Shown here: positions 48,092-59,664 of the stretch, piece by piece
How the letters are laid out: each line of letters opens with the position of its first letter
How positions within the stretch are numbered: position 1 is the first letter of the stretch
DNA from: Ceratorhiza oryzae-sativae
Taxonomy: Eukaryota > Basidiomycota > Agaricomycetes > Cantharellales > Ceratobasidiaceae
Length of the DNA: 64,000 bases
Direction: 5' to 3'
Assembly (NCBI GenBank): GCA_030998015.1
Contig: JARWMV010000014.1
Coordinates: 62,001 to 126,000 of the forward strand
Notes under the pieces: generated by a model
Databases searched by the model: none
Seen by the model: the letters and a program-made list of their open reading frames with translations, nothing else
Told to the model about the DNA's origin: nothing
Made by a program: the position numbers and the translations under genes

Positions 48092-48337
48092 GATAATCTC
48101 AACGAACGAACACCGTTGCCACTCATCCCGGGCGCGAACTTGGATGCGTTAGCCAGTACACCAGAGTTTATACCCGCTTTTGAAGCGATCGAGATTGACC
48201 AAAGTTGGGTCGGCAGTTTGAATGAACAAGTGCCTACTGGAGCTGGAGTCATTGGGACGGGGAACGAGCCTCGAAGACTGGCAGGCAAGATTGCTGCCCG
48301 AGACAAGCGCGCGAAAAGGCTGACCTGGAAGGCGTAG
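48092..48337 (+). CDS. Possible terminal exon of an unidentified gene
   Basis: An open frame starts right after an acceptor-like ttctag and runs 81 codons to a TAG: DNLNERTPLPLIPGANLDAL, ASTPEFIPAFEAIEIDQSWV, then EPRRLAGKIAARDKRAKRL. The composition is soluble and natural-looking, with a basic end. Its upstream exon could not be linked reliably. No family recognised; it may be a remnant. Confidence 0.25.
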   Translation, partial: DNLNERTPLPLIPGANLDALASTPEFIPAFEAIEIDQSWVGSLNEQVPTGAGVIGTGNEPRRLAGKIAARDKRAKRLTWKA

Positions 48338-48686
48338 TAGTGGTGGGGGGCGTGCATGACATAGGGGGGGATCAGGATCAGGACTCAATGCGTGTATGTG
48401 GTTTCAGTACGTGCGCTAGTTTCGTGTCTTGTGTATTTTATTGTTATTCTTCTCGAGCTCCTCGTTTACTTCTGCCTTCAGCCATCGTGAAAGTCAAACC
48501 CGCATCTGGATTCCATGATCATGTCCAGGTTTTGGATACCGGCTCCTTATTCGCATATGAATACTTCAGCCAACAATACGACCGTCAAAATCCCACGCAA
48601 TGATTAATGGAGAGAGTCAAGGGAGGGCCATTCCATTGCGCATGCAAATAAAAAAAAATACAGCCGAAATTGTTTCAAACCCAAGC

Positions 48687-51600
48687 TTACGAATTGGCTG
48701 AATTACGAACGAAATCCGCAAAATATCTTCTAAACTGTTTTACATCCAGTTCGGTCAGCTTGGCCGCAAATTCCGAAATGAGTGCTGGCGGCCAACTTTG
48801 GGATGGCAAGTAGACTTCGGTAAGGTATTTGATCGCCTCTTGGCCGCGTGCCAAGTAAATTTGTTTGAGGAGTGCGCCGATCTCCATAGTCGCCTGCCAG
48901 GGTAGCATTGTTAGACGGAGATGCAAAGCAAGAAGCGACAATGGACGTACCGACAAAGTCTGCCCATCTTTGACATTATATGAAGGATTGGCCGGAATGG
49001 TAAAGGCGAGCGGCACTAGACGTTCGTAGATGAATGTCTGATACCCAGGAACGACGTTGAGTTGAATCATAGCTGGGGGTGCATTGGGCTTAGGCTGTGC
49101 ACCTGGACCGCTAGGATCTTGTGCAAATGCGGTAGTCGATTTCCCGAGGAAGGCCAGAGCAGACTTTACGCTAGCTGGGTCGGAGACGTCCTCCGCAATG
49201 GTGGCAATGCTCTGCACAAAATTGGGGAGTTGCTCCTTATTTCCTGAAAGCAACATAATGTAGCCTCCTACATGATAAGTTGCAGCAGCTGGACTCACGT
49301 TCGGAAACAAAAACGCCATGCATTTGGTCCGTCATAATGTGGGTCACGAAGTCCAAGTATGTTCTCTTGATCTCGTTATGCTCCAGTCGATCGTCGGTCC
49401 CTTCAACGGGGTTGGCGAGTACCTCAGAGATGTGGGTACTCAATGGCGAAATAAGCTCGTCTAGCACGTTGAAAATCTCATTCTGAATATAATTATTTAG
49501 CTAGGTTCATTTAGGTTCACTGCGCACTGACCTGTAATTTGTGGACTGTGAACCCCAGGAACGACAAAAAGTCCACAAGCTCGACCGGTAGAGATTGCCG
49601 AATCAGTCTATCCATAAGCATCGGTATGTATTGCGTCATGTTCGAGCCGGTCGACGCAATGATCCGGGCAAACGCGAATCGTGACTACCAACAAACCATT
49701 AGCTCCTACACGCCATCGAATCCGACAAAATACCCACTGCATCTCGAATGGCTCGATGCTGTTTCATAGCGTTCAAAGACACCAATATAGCTTCAGCCAC
49801 TTGTTTCAGGACCAATACCCAAGCTGGTGCGGGTACCGGGGTAGCTCCAACTATGTCTGGGAAGCCTTTGGAGACAGATCCAAGCGCGCGAATGACATGA
49901 TGCGCTTGGAGGATTGGGAGGATATCTTGTGGGCCATTGATCGGTGTTTGTATGCTTTGCTCAAGGCTGGTCAACAGGGGATTTGTGATCGACTATGGTG
50001 CCGACTAAGTAAACGCTGCGGACCTAAATATAACAAACCACTCACCTGTAGGACGGCTGCCTGCTTTTCAGGCTCCTTCCCAAGCAACGAAATCAGCGTC
50101 CCCACGCTCTCGAACAAATATAGCTGGCTATCAAATAGACCGGCGCTGCCCAACGCTTCGCTCAACAAGTCCTGTTCAGAAGATTCGGGTTCTGGCAGTT
50201 CGGCACGGACGACAAGTACGTCGCGCATACTATCGATGATCGTAGTCACGTACTCGGCCGGGATCTCGAGTCTACAATCTTTAATGAACTTGTAGAAGAT
50301 GTAAAAGACTCGGCGCCGAACGCTTTCTTTGGGGTGATGGATACCACTTGAACCATAAACATAGTCAATCCTAAAATTTCTCTCAAATTGGAGGTAAGCT
50401 CACCGAGCATCGATAAATGTCGTCAGGACACCCTCGACGTATTGCTTTCGAACCTTGAAAAATTCCCCATACCGACCCACAGTTTCAAAGTACTGAATCG
50501 CCACTGCGTTATGCGGATATGCCGAGATATGAGACCTCATAAGGGCGTCCATCATCTCCCCATGTGGTGTCAATGGGTATTCCGCCCAGTTGGCTTGTTT
50601 ACGTCGATCTTTGGATATATCCTCAGGAGCGTTGACAAACGCCAGTCGACCCTTGTCTTGGTTTCGGACACTATTAGTCCTGATACGAGGATAACTCGAT
50701 TGGACACTCACTTCGATCCCCTTTTTGGAACTCCCCGTACAAGTAAACCAAATATACAGCCAGCTCCGCATCAGCCCAGCCGACTCCCTCCTGCCCAAGC
50801 GTGCTCATGGCAAGCACTTTAATGGCGCCAGTTACGAGCTCTTCGTCGATGGCAGAGATCGAATCCAAGAAGAGTCGTAAGTCACTCCTAAAGTTCTTGA
50901 ATGCGTTTAGATCATCATCATCCAGATCCTCCGGGTCCGACCCCGGATCCCATCGCATTTTTTGTAAGAGGATTTCAAGCGTTTGAAGGAGGAATGCGCG
51001 CTTGGTGGGTGTGAGGTGGGTTTGAGGACTATTTTTCTTGGCACGTTTGTACTATAAGGGTTAAAACAAAGTCAGAGTGGAAAATAAAGAAAAGGGAGGT
51101 CAAAAACTCACGACAACAAATATTTGGCTGAGCATAGGAAATACAGAGGACGAGGTCTCATCATACTCATCGGCCAAGAACCTAAGCATGACTTGCAACA
51201 ATTGCTGTAGGAGTTCTTCGGCGCCAGCAACGATGTCTGGGGGCGGCGTGGCTTGCTATAAACGGCAAGAAGCTTTAGTCCCAAACTAGGATATACGAAC
51301 CCGTTTCAACTCACATCATCACAAAACTTGAGCAGCTCCAACCCCAAACCGCTGGTCAACTTTCCGAGCGACTCCCGATACGATACCTCGTCGTCCCGAT
51401 CCGCTTCATCCGCATCGCCAGATATCCTAGTCTTGCTTTCAAGCATTTCGAGCACCTGGCCAAGGGACAGGACGCGGAGCAACTGAAGTTTATCGGATGA
51501 CTCTTTTAGACCTTTCTGCACAATGCGCAGGAGGGCGGCGGATGTCGCGAGTCGAATAGGAAGTGCGGGGTCAGATAGCAATTTGAAGAGGAGGTTCACA

Positions 51601-52633
51601 GTGACAGGCGTAACGGTCAAGTTGATGTCGACCCAGGCTATATTGAAAAGCGGGGCTTAATATATGCGCAAATAAATCATACCGCAAGACATGTACTCAC
51701 GGACGTAGCTTGCAAAAGCTCTAACAGCGAGTTCAACGAGATCAATCAGCTGTTGGGTGCCCAACCCATCCAGCCCAACGGGTCCCCCAGCGCGAACAGC
51801 CTCTAGCCGACCGACGACTTCTTCCAACACACCCAATACATCGTTATTTACCCCAACCGCATCCTTGGTCCTCACAGCGTCCCGCACACGACCATCACGC
51901 GCGTGACGACTGGCGGCAAACGAACGGGCAGATTTGAGTGTCTGGTCATGAATCTCGCCTGATATCTCGAGCAACAGCCGAAGGAAAAATGTGGTGACGT
52001 GGGGGTTAAGTGTCGGAGTCGAGGTTCCGGGGGATGTGTGTAGCAATGGAGAGATCGAGGTGAAAAAGGTCGGCCACTGTTCAGGATAGGTACAGAGGAA
52101 CAAGAGTGCGAGCGTGTGTGAGAACTTGTTGCGGATGACTGTTTCAAAAAGTTTTGTCAGGACACACACACTTCTATTTCGGTGGAATAGATGACAGGCT
52201 GCCAACTCACAGGGTGCGCTAGCTTCCGCTGGACCAGACACGTATTCCGACTCGATATACGCCCCAAGCGCAGCCTGCAGCGTGGCATACGTCTCGTGCG
52301 CACGTCCAGCATTGACCAGCTCTTCCTGTCTAGATCGTTCACGAACAGTTCACAGAAATCAGCGCCGATCCGATCCGGTCATTATCAGCCCACTCACCGG
52401 TTGTCGAGCAGCTCGTCCAACACCTGGAGTGCGAACAGACGTACTTGTACGCTCTGCTTGGCCCGCTGTGCTGCATCGTCTCCCACGAAGAGCCTAAGCG
52501 CGACCGGCCAGGTCTCTGTAGCACCGGTTCGAACGGTGTTCAGAAACTCGACAGCCTCGTTCTGGAGCGTCCGATCTTGCGCCGGGTCAGATGCAATTGC
52601 TATGGCGTTGAGGATGTTCTGCTCCGTCGACAT
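48687..52633 (-). CDS. LOS1: Exportin-T (Los1), tRNA nuclear export receptor
   Basis: A karyopherin of the Xpo-t/Los1 family that carries mature tRNA from nucleus to cytoplasm with Ran-GTP. The N-terminus MSTEQNILNAIAIASDPAQD, then LQNEAVEFLNTVRTGATETW and VRLFALQVLDELL, matches the CRM1/importin-beta-like first repeats. FIRNKFSHTLALLFLCTYPE then QWPTFFTSI is the conserved Xpo1-like block. Alpha-helical HEAT repeats follow over about a dozen exons (VNLLFKLLSDPALPIRLATS, RLFLDSISAIDEELVTGAIK, VRRRVFYIFYKFIKDC, YLFESVGTLISLLGKEPEKQ, QYIPMLMDRLIRQSLPVE), ending ELDVKQFRRYFADFVRNSAN. About 1,050 residues, normal for the family. Start ATG at 52633 lies in the frame continuous with exon 1. Confidence 0.88.
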
Positions 52634-53090
52634 GTTGATTGGTGGCGGATGGGAGAGGCGAATGGTGGTGATGGTGGCAGGCTCGAAAGATGTAATTAAG
52701 ACGTGAGTCGGTCCAAGGCGCAGAGTGGCAAGAGTATATAAGGTTAGCGACGACGAGTTGATACAGTTTCTATAGTTCCATTGCAGCCCAGTCGAGAACA
52801 AGTGTCAAATAACCAGCAGATCCTTCCTTTCCAAATTCTTATTCCTGACGCGTGACTCAAATTGCCTGGCCCTTTCCTCCCCAAGCGCTGGGCGGCAAAT
52901 GAAAGGATATCTAAATTATGAGTCCACACAAGTAAAATCCAAAACTTCAAAACTACATCGGTACAGCAAGCGAACAAACCGTAGTGTTCAATAAGGCAGC
53001 TACCACGTATAATTACGTTCCTAATTTCAATCCACCTCTCTCTCTCGACCCCGTCTTCCAATCTCTTCCCACTTGACACAACACAGTGGT
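52634..53090. other. Intergenic, upstream of exportin-T
   Basis: No supported gene. Contains the exportin-T promoter (next to 52634) and the 3' end of the MARVEL gene. A minus-strand frame at 52744-53079 has no coding signature. Confidence 0.35.
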
Positions 53091-54589
53091 CTACTGATAT
53101 GTCGGATATTGGTACCCGCTTTGCTGCGTTGGTGGTGCAGGAGTAGTAAATCCTCCAGCCTGGCCATAAGACGCAGCACCAGTCGCACCGCCATACGTTG
53201 GCTCGCCAAACGTGAGTGGGGGAGTTGTAGTGTATACCGGAGGTGCGGCCGGGTACGGAACGGGCGCTGGCGCTGGTGCAGGTGCAGGCGCCGGTGCAGG
53301 TGCGGGAGCAACACCCGGGGACCCAAACGAAGGAGTTCGTCCTATATTCACCTGAATCCTCGCATATGGGTCTACCACAGCGACTGTCGGGGACGCTCCG
53401 TGCTGCGACATCCTATTTCCACCTCCAATAGGTGAAGTTGGGGCGTTGCCTCCATAACCCGACGGCAAAGGATCGTTAAACGCTCCATACGCGTCCATGC
53501 TCGCCCGTGGCTGGGGGTCGACCGCAAATGACGGTGGAGGAATTTGGGGAGGCTGGTCCGCAAATGGGCTCCTATGATCGTTGCGATCATCTTCGTCCTC
53601 GTCTTCGTCGTGCCCTGCGGGCTGTCTATAATCATCCGCTCTCGAGAACACGCTCTCGGTGTCATCCATCGCTGGAGGGACAAACCCTTCTTCACGCCCC
53701 GTATCGCGCCTCCGGCCGCGGACCTTGCCCGAACGCCATTCAAGCACAGCTACCACGAATGTGGCAACCCAGGCGGCAAACGCCAGCCAAAAGAACACTG
53801 CTCCCGCTTTCTTGGTACTGCACCAACCACCAAGCTGTTTCTTGAAGGTATCACCCAGACCGGCATGTGGATCCTTGTTTGCGTCTTTGCAGCCTGGTTG
53901 TGAAAATGCTAAAAAGAAAGATCAGCCTCTCGGTCACGCAAGGTCAGACTGCGATAAATACCTGAGATAGTGGTGACAAAGCTGTGTTGTGAACTCAATG
54001 AGCCCCAATACAAAAGCAGGCGCTTGAACCGACATACCTGATGAGCAGACTCCACACGAGTCCCGTAGTCGCAAGGATGAACATCACCCGGACCTCCTGG
54101 AGGGCTCGGGCAAGGCGGGTAAGTCTGTCGTACTTGTCATAGATGACCGGGACCATAAGCAAGAAAAGCGACAAGAAAAATGATGTTATGCCGACGAAGA
54201 GCGCGAATCCCGAGAGGCCAGCTGTGCAGGACCTCAATTAGATCCAACATCCAGACTTGCCCATATCAACAACTTACATGGACCAATTTTCCACTTGGCC
54301 TGAAATGAAGCTACCGAAGCGAAGCAACATATGGCGAGGAACGTGAAGAATAGTTGGCATGCGTGATAGACTATCGCAGGCTTCGAGAGCGGCATCTAGA
54401 TAATATGACGCAACCATTGAGCCCCTGGAGCGAACAAGGGGAAATGACAGCCAACACACACACCTCGTCATCAAACTGCATGCCGTGGCCAATGCCGCCA
54501 GATGGGGTGTTTAGGGGCTTGGGATATGTTTCCTTTTTCTGTGGGATAAATTTGTGGACGGCATCTTGGATGTGGTCTATGAGCGCCAT
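53091..54589 (-). CDS. MARVEL-domain tetraspan membrane protein
   Basis: A fungal MARVEL-type protein, likely at the plasma membrane or in membrane microdomains. Start MALIDHIQDAVHKFIPQKKE (ATG 54589). Exons give KPAIVYHACQLFFTFLAICC (helix 1), ALFVGITSFFLSLFLLMVPV (helix 2), LQEVRVMFILATTGLVWSLL (helix 3), a loop with GCKDANKDPHAGLGDTFKKQ and the conserved GGWCSTKKAGAVFFWLAFAA (helix 4), then a cytosolic tail. The tail carries acidic DEDEDEDD, RADDYRQPAGHD and a Pro/Ala (AP) repeat, and is Tyr/Gly/Gln-rich to the end YQYPTYQ. The GLGDxFKxxLGGWCSTKKA block is what I would use to identify the fungal family. Function in secretion or eisosome-like domains is by analogy. Confidence 0.82.
53262..53316 (-). 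repeat. Ala-Pro coding microsatellite
   Basis: A run of GCN-CCN units encodes about nine alternating Ala-Pro dipeptides in the cytosolic tail of the MARVEL protein. Repeat units are ggtgca, ggcgct and ggtgcg variants on the plus strand, so length variation by slippage is likely. Confidence 0.7.
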
Positions 54590-54935
54590 CGTGGTTCGGG
54601 GGAGGTCTAAGAGCGATTCGGGTCATGCGGCGCGTGGTATATGTAGGGCACCGACCTGGACGACCGCGGCGAGGGTTCCCTGTGCGAGTTTGAGATCGTT
54701 GCTGCGGTTGACGTGACGGGCGCTCCGAACCTGTGCTGGGCAATGCCTCTCGGCATCCCGCCCCTGACCTGACGGCACGTGATCCCCTCGCTCTCGTCTG
54801 CCTCTCACACAAATCAGCACAGCCTAGCATATACCCACCGTTTGTCAATCAACGAACAGGACACTTCTTTTCTCAGGAGCTATATCGGTGTGTGTTTTCA
54901 GATCGACGCCCAGATCATCTCTGCGACCGGCGTCG
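54590..54935. promoter_or_regulatory. Divergent promoter, MARVEL protein / BioDA
   Basis: 346 bp between opposing start codons. One CACGTGAT box lies at 54776-54783, about 155 bp before the BioDA ATG. The BioDA side is followed by CTC/TC-rich sequence typical of fungal leaders. Confidence 0.5.
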
Positions 54936-57595
54936 ATGGCGCATCTGTACAAGCATCTCCGAGTTCACCAAGTCTTTGGAGCCAACACAGACGTTGGCAA
55001 AACAGTGCTCACCACTGCACTCTGCCGAACTGCAGCAGCCACTTCTCGGCGCGTCTTTTATCTCAAACCACTCAGTACTGGCCATGCAGCTGATGCAGAC
55101 GATCGGTCAGTCGATTCAAATATGCCTACACATTCTCGCCTCATGTACTTCAAGGCACATTTTGAGATTCGCCGGGCCTCACGGTGACCGAATCTCAACA
55201 GACTGTTTATATCGATATGGCGATCCCGTGAGCCCCCACCTTGCAGCAGCCAGAGATCGCACGCAGGCGAGTATTAGATCCCACACACTCACCCTCCTTC
55301 TGACTTTTTCTACAATCAGATACCACCAACGGATCAAGAGTTTATTAGTCGTGTATCTGATCACATCAGAAAATGTGCATCAGAAAATGCGTCTGGATCG
55401 ATGTTTATCGAAACCGCAGGAGGTGAGTGACATCAACCACATGTCTCGCACTGTCTATTGATTTATCCACGGTCACAAAACTTCCATGCTCATGTCATCT
55501 GCATATCACAGGTGTTCATTCTCCTGCACTCTCCGGCACACTCCAGGCCGATGCCTATCGGCCGCTTCGCCTTCCAACAATCCTGATCGCCGATTCGCGC
55601 CTCGGTGGGATCTCCTCCACGATCTCGGCTTACGAATCCCTGCTCCTCCGGGGGTACAGTATCGATCTTGTCCTATGCATGCTCGATCAACGTCTTCAAA
55701 ATCATATTTGAATCACGAGTACCTCTCACCTTGGTTTGCTGAAAAAGGCATCGTTGTATGCTCTCCATCACCCCCTCCCGCACGAGCCGCCAACCAAGCT
55801 CAAGATCAAGCCAACATGGACTCCTACTATGCTTCGATCTCTGATGGCCAGGGCGAGATGCGTCGTGCGGAGCAAACTCTATCCGAGATTCACAAACGCC
55901 GGCTCCAGGAGCTCGAAAGTATGCCTCGTCGAGCAGAACGTACAATTTGGTGGCCGTTTGTTCAGCACGACTTTATCAAGTCCCCAGAAAAAGATATCGC
56001 AACCATTGACAGCGCGCACGGCGACTCGTTTATCGTTCATACCCCAGCCCAAGCCTCTCAATCCCTGCTCGCTCCTCATATTGACGGCTCCGCATCCTGG
56101 TGGACGCAGGCTTTCGGTCACGCCAACCCTAAACTCACTCTCGCGGCTGCCAAAGCAGCAGGTCGATACGGCCATGTTCTCTTCCCCCTCGCCGTACACG
56201 AGCCTGCGCTTAAACTCGCAGAGAGCCTCGTTCGCGGCCCAGGTGCAGGGTGGGCCGACCGTGTATTTTATTCGGACGATGGGAGTACAGCCGTCGAGGT
56301 CGCGCTCAAAATGGCCGTGCGAGCCGTTGCGCTTCGACGCAGACAGGCGAATCCGGACGAGGCTGTATTGAGTAGGGGCGAGCGACCCGAACTAGGAATA
56401 CTGGGTATCAAAGGAAGTTATCATGGCGATACTATTGGCGCTATGGATGCATGCGAGGGTGGGGTATACAACGCAGCAGTCGAGTGGCATCGTGAGCGTG
56501 GTTTCTGGTTCGATCCTCCAACCGTGGGCGTTCACAACGGGATGGTTCGGATAACTGTCCCGCCAGAACTCGGCAGTGCCTCTGGTACCCAACATATCCT
56601 CCCATCCGTTTCCGCTGCCTACGACGTTGATTCTCGACTGCATACACCTCTCGCGAAGAACTACGAAGAATACATTCGCAAAGAGCTCCGGCGCCTCACT
56701 TCGGAGAACCGAGCTTTTGGCGCGTTGATAATTGAGCCTCTGGTCCTCGGCGCTGGTGGAATGCTCTTTGTTGACCCCCTATTTCAACGCATACTAGTCG
56801 ACGTCGTCAGATCCTCCGCAGACATTTTCAAAACAAGCACAGCTCCTACTTCGGCCGCGGACTGGACGGGCTTACCAATTATCTTTGACGAAGTCTTTAC
56901 CGGACTGCACCGACTCGGACCTTTGACGCCAGCCTCGGTTCTCGGAACCCGACCCGACATGGCTGTTTACGCCAAAATTCTGACAGGTGGACTCGTTCCT
57001 CTGAGCGTCACCCTCGCGACCAATTCTATATTTTCAGCCTTTAATTACCCGGGTGCGCAAAAGGTCGACGCCTTGTTGCATGGGCATAGCTATACTGCGC
57101 ATCCCGTTGGTTGCGCAGTTGCCAATGCCGCAATGGAAGAGATGCAAGCTGTCACCCGGGGACAGGATTGGAAAGCAGCGAAGAACAGATGCGCAGGAGG
57201 GCTATATGGGTGGGAAAATTCTAAAGCACAGCAACGCGAAGGCGCCTGGACAATATGGGACCAAGCGTTTGTGGACGCGGTTTCCAGGAATTCAAGAGTT
57301 GAACAGACAATGTCTCTCGGGACTCTTTTCGCGATGATTCTACGCGATCCTGAAGGAGGTGAGTTAGAATTTTGCATTAATGGCTATCACACTAACCATA
57401 AGTCAGGCTATCAAGCAAATACCGCTCAAAAGTTCATAGCCTCTGTTCAGCAGCACCTGTCGGAAACTGGCAACGAGTGGTCTAAATGCGAGGACGCTTG
57501 GGAATGTTGTCTACTTTATGAGTAGCCTCAACTCGAGTCGGGATCTCCTAAGCATAGTTGAGGACTCTGTAATGCGGTCACTGGTGTCAAAATAA
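54936..57595 (+). CDS. Bifunctional dethiobiotin synthetase / DAPA aminotransferase (BioDA)
   Basis: A fused enzyme for two consecutive biotin-synthesis steps: aminotransfer to 7,8-diaminopelargonate (BioA part) and ATP-dependent ring closure to dethiobiotin (BioD part); in fungi the pair is mitochondrial or peroxisomal. The BioD half carries the P-loop GANTDVGKTVLTTALC, YGDPVSPHLAA and FIETAGGVHSPALSGT. The BioA half has RTIWWPFVQHDF, WWTQAFGHANPKLTLAAAKA, YSDDGSTAVEVALKMAVRA, GSYHGDTIGAMDACEGG, the FDEVFTGLHRLGPL block and the PLP-lysine region YAKILTGGLVPLSVTLATN, then HGHSYTAHPVGCAVANAA. The last exon continues in the encoded frame to 57525, but the expected end (GLNARTLGNVVYFMSSLNSS, then TAA at 57593-57595) is in the +1 frame, so the coding end is set there. 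Start is the first ATG; no clear targeting peptide. Confidence 0.9.
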
Positions 57596-58408
57596 AGCAT
57601 ATTTGCTTTGTTTTCTTCCCAAAATTCGCAAAAAGCCCCTGCATCACATGAGCAAGTTGTGGCTCAATATGGTTGAAACAATTTTCATATATATCGCGAA
57701 ACTATCGCAGTGAAATATTCGCTGGCATCCTGCCGGCCGGCGACGGCGGGCGTTATCCAAGAGCGCGTACTAGGACAAGTCGGCGGTCGTAGTAATTGCC
57801 AGATCATACGAGAACCTGCGTCCCGCTATCAACCGTAAACAGCGACGCCTCTCCAAACGGTCTTGGTCAAGCGCCAGTTGTTATGTCCGCGTGTATCCGC
57901 AAGGCACACAGACTGCATGTATACGCTTGAATACAACCCTCGCCACCTGTATATTCTATGAATAAATCTGTATTGATTTTTAACATCTACTGGTATACCT
58001 GGGGAGCGGAAAAATGTCAGTATGCGTTCAAAATTGTAGCGCAATTATTGTTATCATATCAAAAGTTGAAAAACAACACAAATGGCGTGCCAGGTACTCT
58101 CATTGAGTAACACAGCGCCAGATTTAACAGACGCAGGGACAGTGGTCGGATCACGAGCCCAGAACAAGATCTTGGCGGGCTCCTCAAATTATACATAACA
58201 GCGCAGCGACTCCACCTGATTGAGGTGCGATTATTCAGGCCGTTGGTGTAATCTTGCGAGAAGCTGTATACATGCTCCAAGAGATGCCACAACTCGGGTG
58301 TCTAAAAGCGCTGTTTCCATGGATGTTCCAGCCAGCAACCTAAAGCAAGGGCGTATATTGGCCTGGCAAGATATACTATTTTCATTCATAGCAAAAGGCT
58401 ATCATGTT
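57596..58408. other. Convergent 3' region between BioDA and GST
   Basis: No supported gene. Tail-to-tail intergenic DNA; small antisense frames have no domain or codon signal. A GC-rich patch (ccggccggcgacggcgggcg) lies near 57733-57752 in otherwise AT-rich sequence. Confidence 0.4.
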
Positions 58409-59664
58409 TCACTTTTTCTGATCCGCCAAAATCCACTTGCGAGCCTCCTCAGCAGCTTTCTCCTCTTCCTCCTTGGACATCGGCGGCTTTTGGGGCTCGG
58501 GAACATCTAGTCCTTTCTTCACTTGAGGGCGTTCCGCAATACGCTTAAGCCATGCCTACATAGTATGTCTACGATGAGCGCCGTGAACAATCATCGGTTC
58601 ATAGTTCACAAACCTCAACATGAGGGAAATCATCAAGGCTTTCAACGCCTGCCCATCGCCACGAACGCACCCAAGGGAAGGCGTTGATGTCCGCTAGTCC
58701 ATATTTGCCCTCCCCCGGACCAACAAGATACTCGCGGTTGGTGAGTCGATCGTTCAACACTAGTAGTTTAGAAGCTGATTAGTAAACCCACAATAAAAAT
58801 TGAATAGTCCACTTACCCGAGTACAAACGCTTAGTCTCATTAATATAACCTGGGACTAATTAAAGCTCTGCCAAGGATTCTACTAGCGGGAAGGCTTACG
58901 GTTGATCCCATAAGGGCTGTAGGTTTGAGATAATGATTTAGTACATTGTATTTCCGTTGTTCAACATGATTATATGCTCACATTTTCTCTGGTGCATACC
59001 TGTAAAAGTGATTGGCTTGCCCTTGCATCGGCCCAATTCCGCCATGCTGACCAAGAAAGCAATATTTGTCCACGCGCCTCGACGAACATATGATCAAAAC
59101 AATCATACCGTGAAGAATATCCACTGGAGCTGCTCCGAGTAGAGATCGACATCTTTGACGGGATCATAACTAAACTTGTTGTCTTTGTCATAATGCTGGA
59201 CAGGAGGGTTAGTACAACAGAAGAGAATCAATGTTGGATTCGTACTTGAGCAAGGTAGAGCAAAATAGCAGCTGATTCGAATACTTTGAAATCTCCACGC
59301 GAACGGTCAACCAGTGCTGGGATACGTCCATTTGGATTGATCTAGAAATCATGGGTTACTGAGATAACAAAACGAACGTGGTATGCATACTTTCAAAAAC
59401 CAGGGCTCTTTTTGCTCGTTTGTCTGGAGAAAAGGGCGGTCGTCACTTTACTTGGAGTTATAAGCTTATAGTGTCTCACCTGAAAGTTGATTTTCTGAAA
59501 GTCGTAGTTGAAGCCTTCATAAGCATCTTTCAGCTCTTCAAGCAGAATGGACGGCTTGAATCCTGATATAGGGAGTTACAAACGTATATCGACGAGAATC
59601 GCCAACCGATCTCACCATTGGGAGTACCAACAGTATATAGAAGAGGGGTGTTGGGGCTTGACAT
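58409..59664 (-). CDS. Glutathione S-transferase, URE2-like class
   Basis: A cytosolic GST of the fungal URE2p-like class, conjugating glutathione to electrophiles. Start at 59664, [20 protein letters not shown], is the thioredoxin-fold beta1-alpha1 with [13 protein letters not shown]. Next come [35 protein letters not shown] and the SNAIL/ESAAIL-type [18 protein letters not shown] (glutathione-binding Glu-Ser). The C domain carries [20 protein letters not shown] then [40 protein letters not shown] and [20 protein letters not shown]. It ends [16 protein letters not shown]. About 250 residues over eight exons, family length. The catalytic residue of this class is not certain from sequence. No neighbouring secondary-metabolism genes. 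Confidence 0.88.

Larger units (their letters stand above)
46151..48686. other. Gene-poor stretch with decayed ORFs
   Basis: The largest stretch without a convincing gene. It contains a tRNA-like A/B-box pair (minus, 46878-46982), fragments open in different frames such as MDAARICQLLLAPDRTPAEC and ASNYGIHTKWVRLDRSEL (about 47300-47430), and a putative terminal exon at 48092-48337. Neighbouring genes start or end on both sides. A degraded gene or a repeat-derived insertion is likely. A G/C-rich run (ggggggcggggggttgg) is near 47524-47540. Confidence 0.4.
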
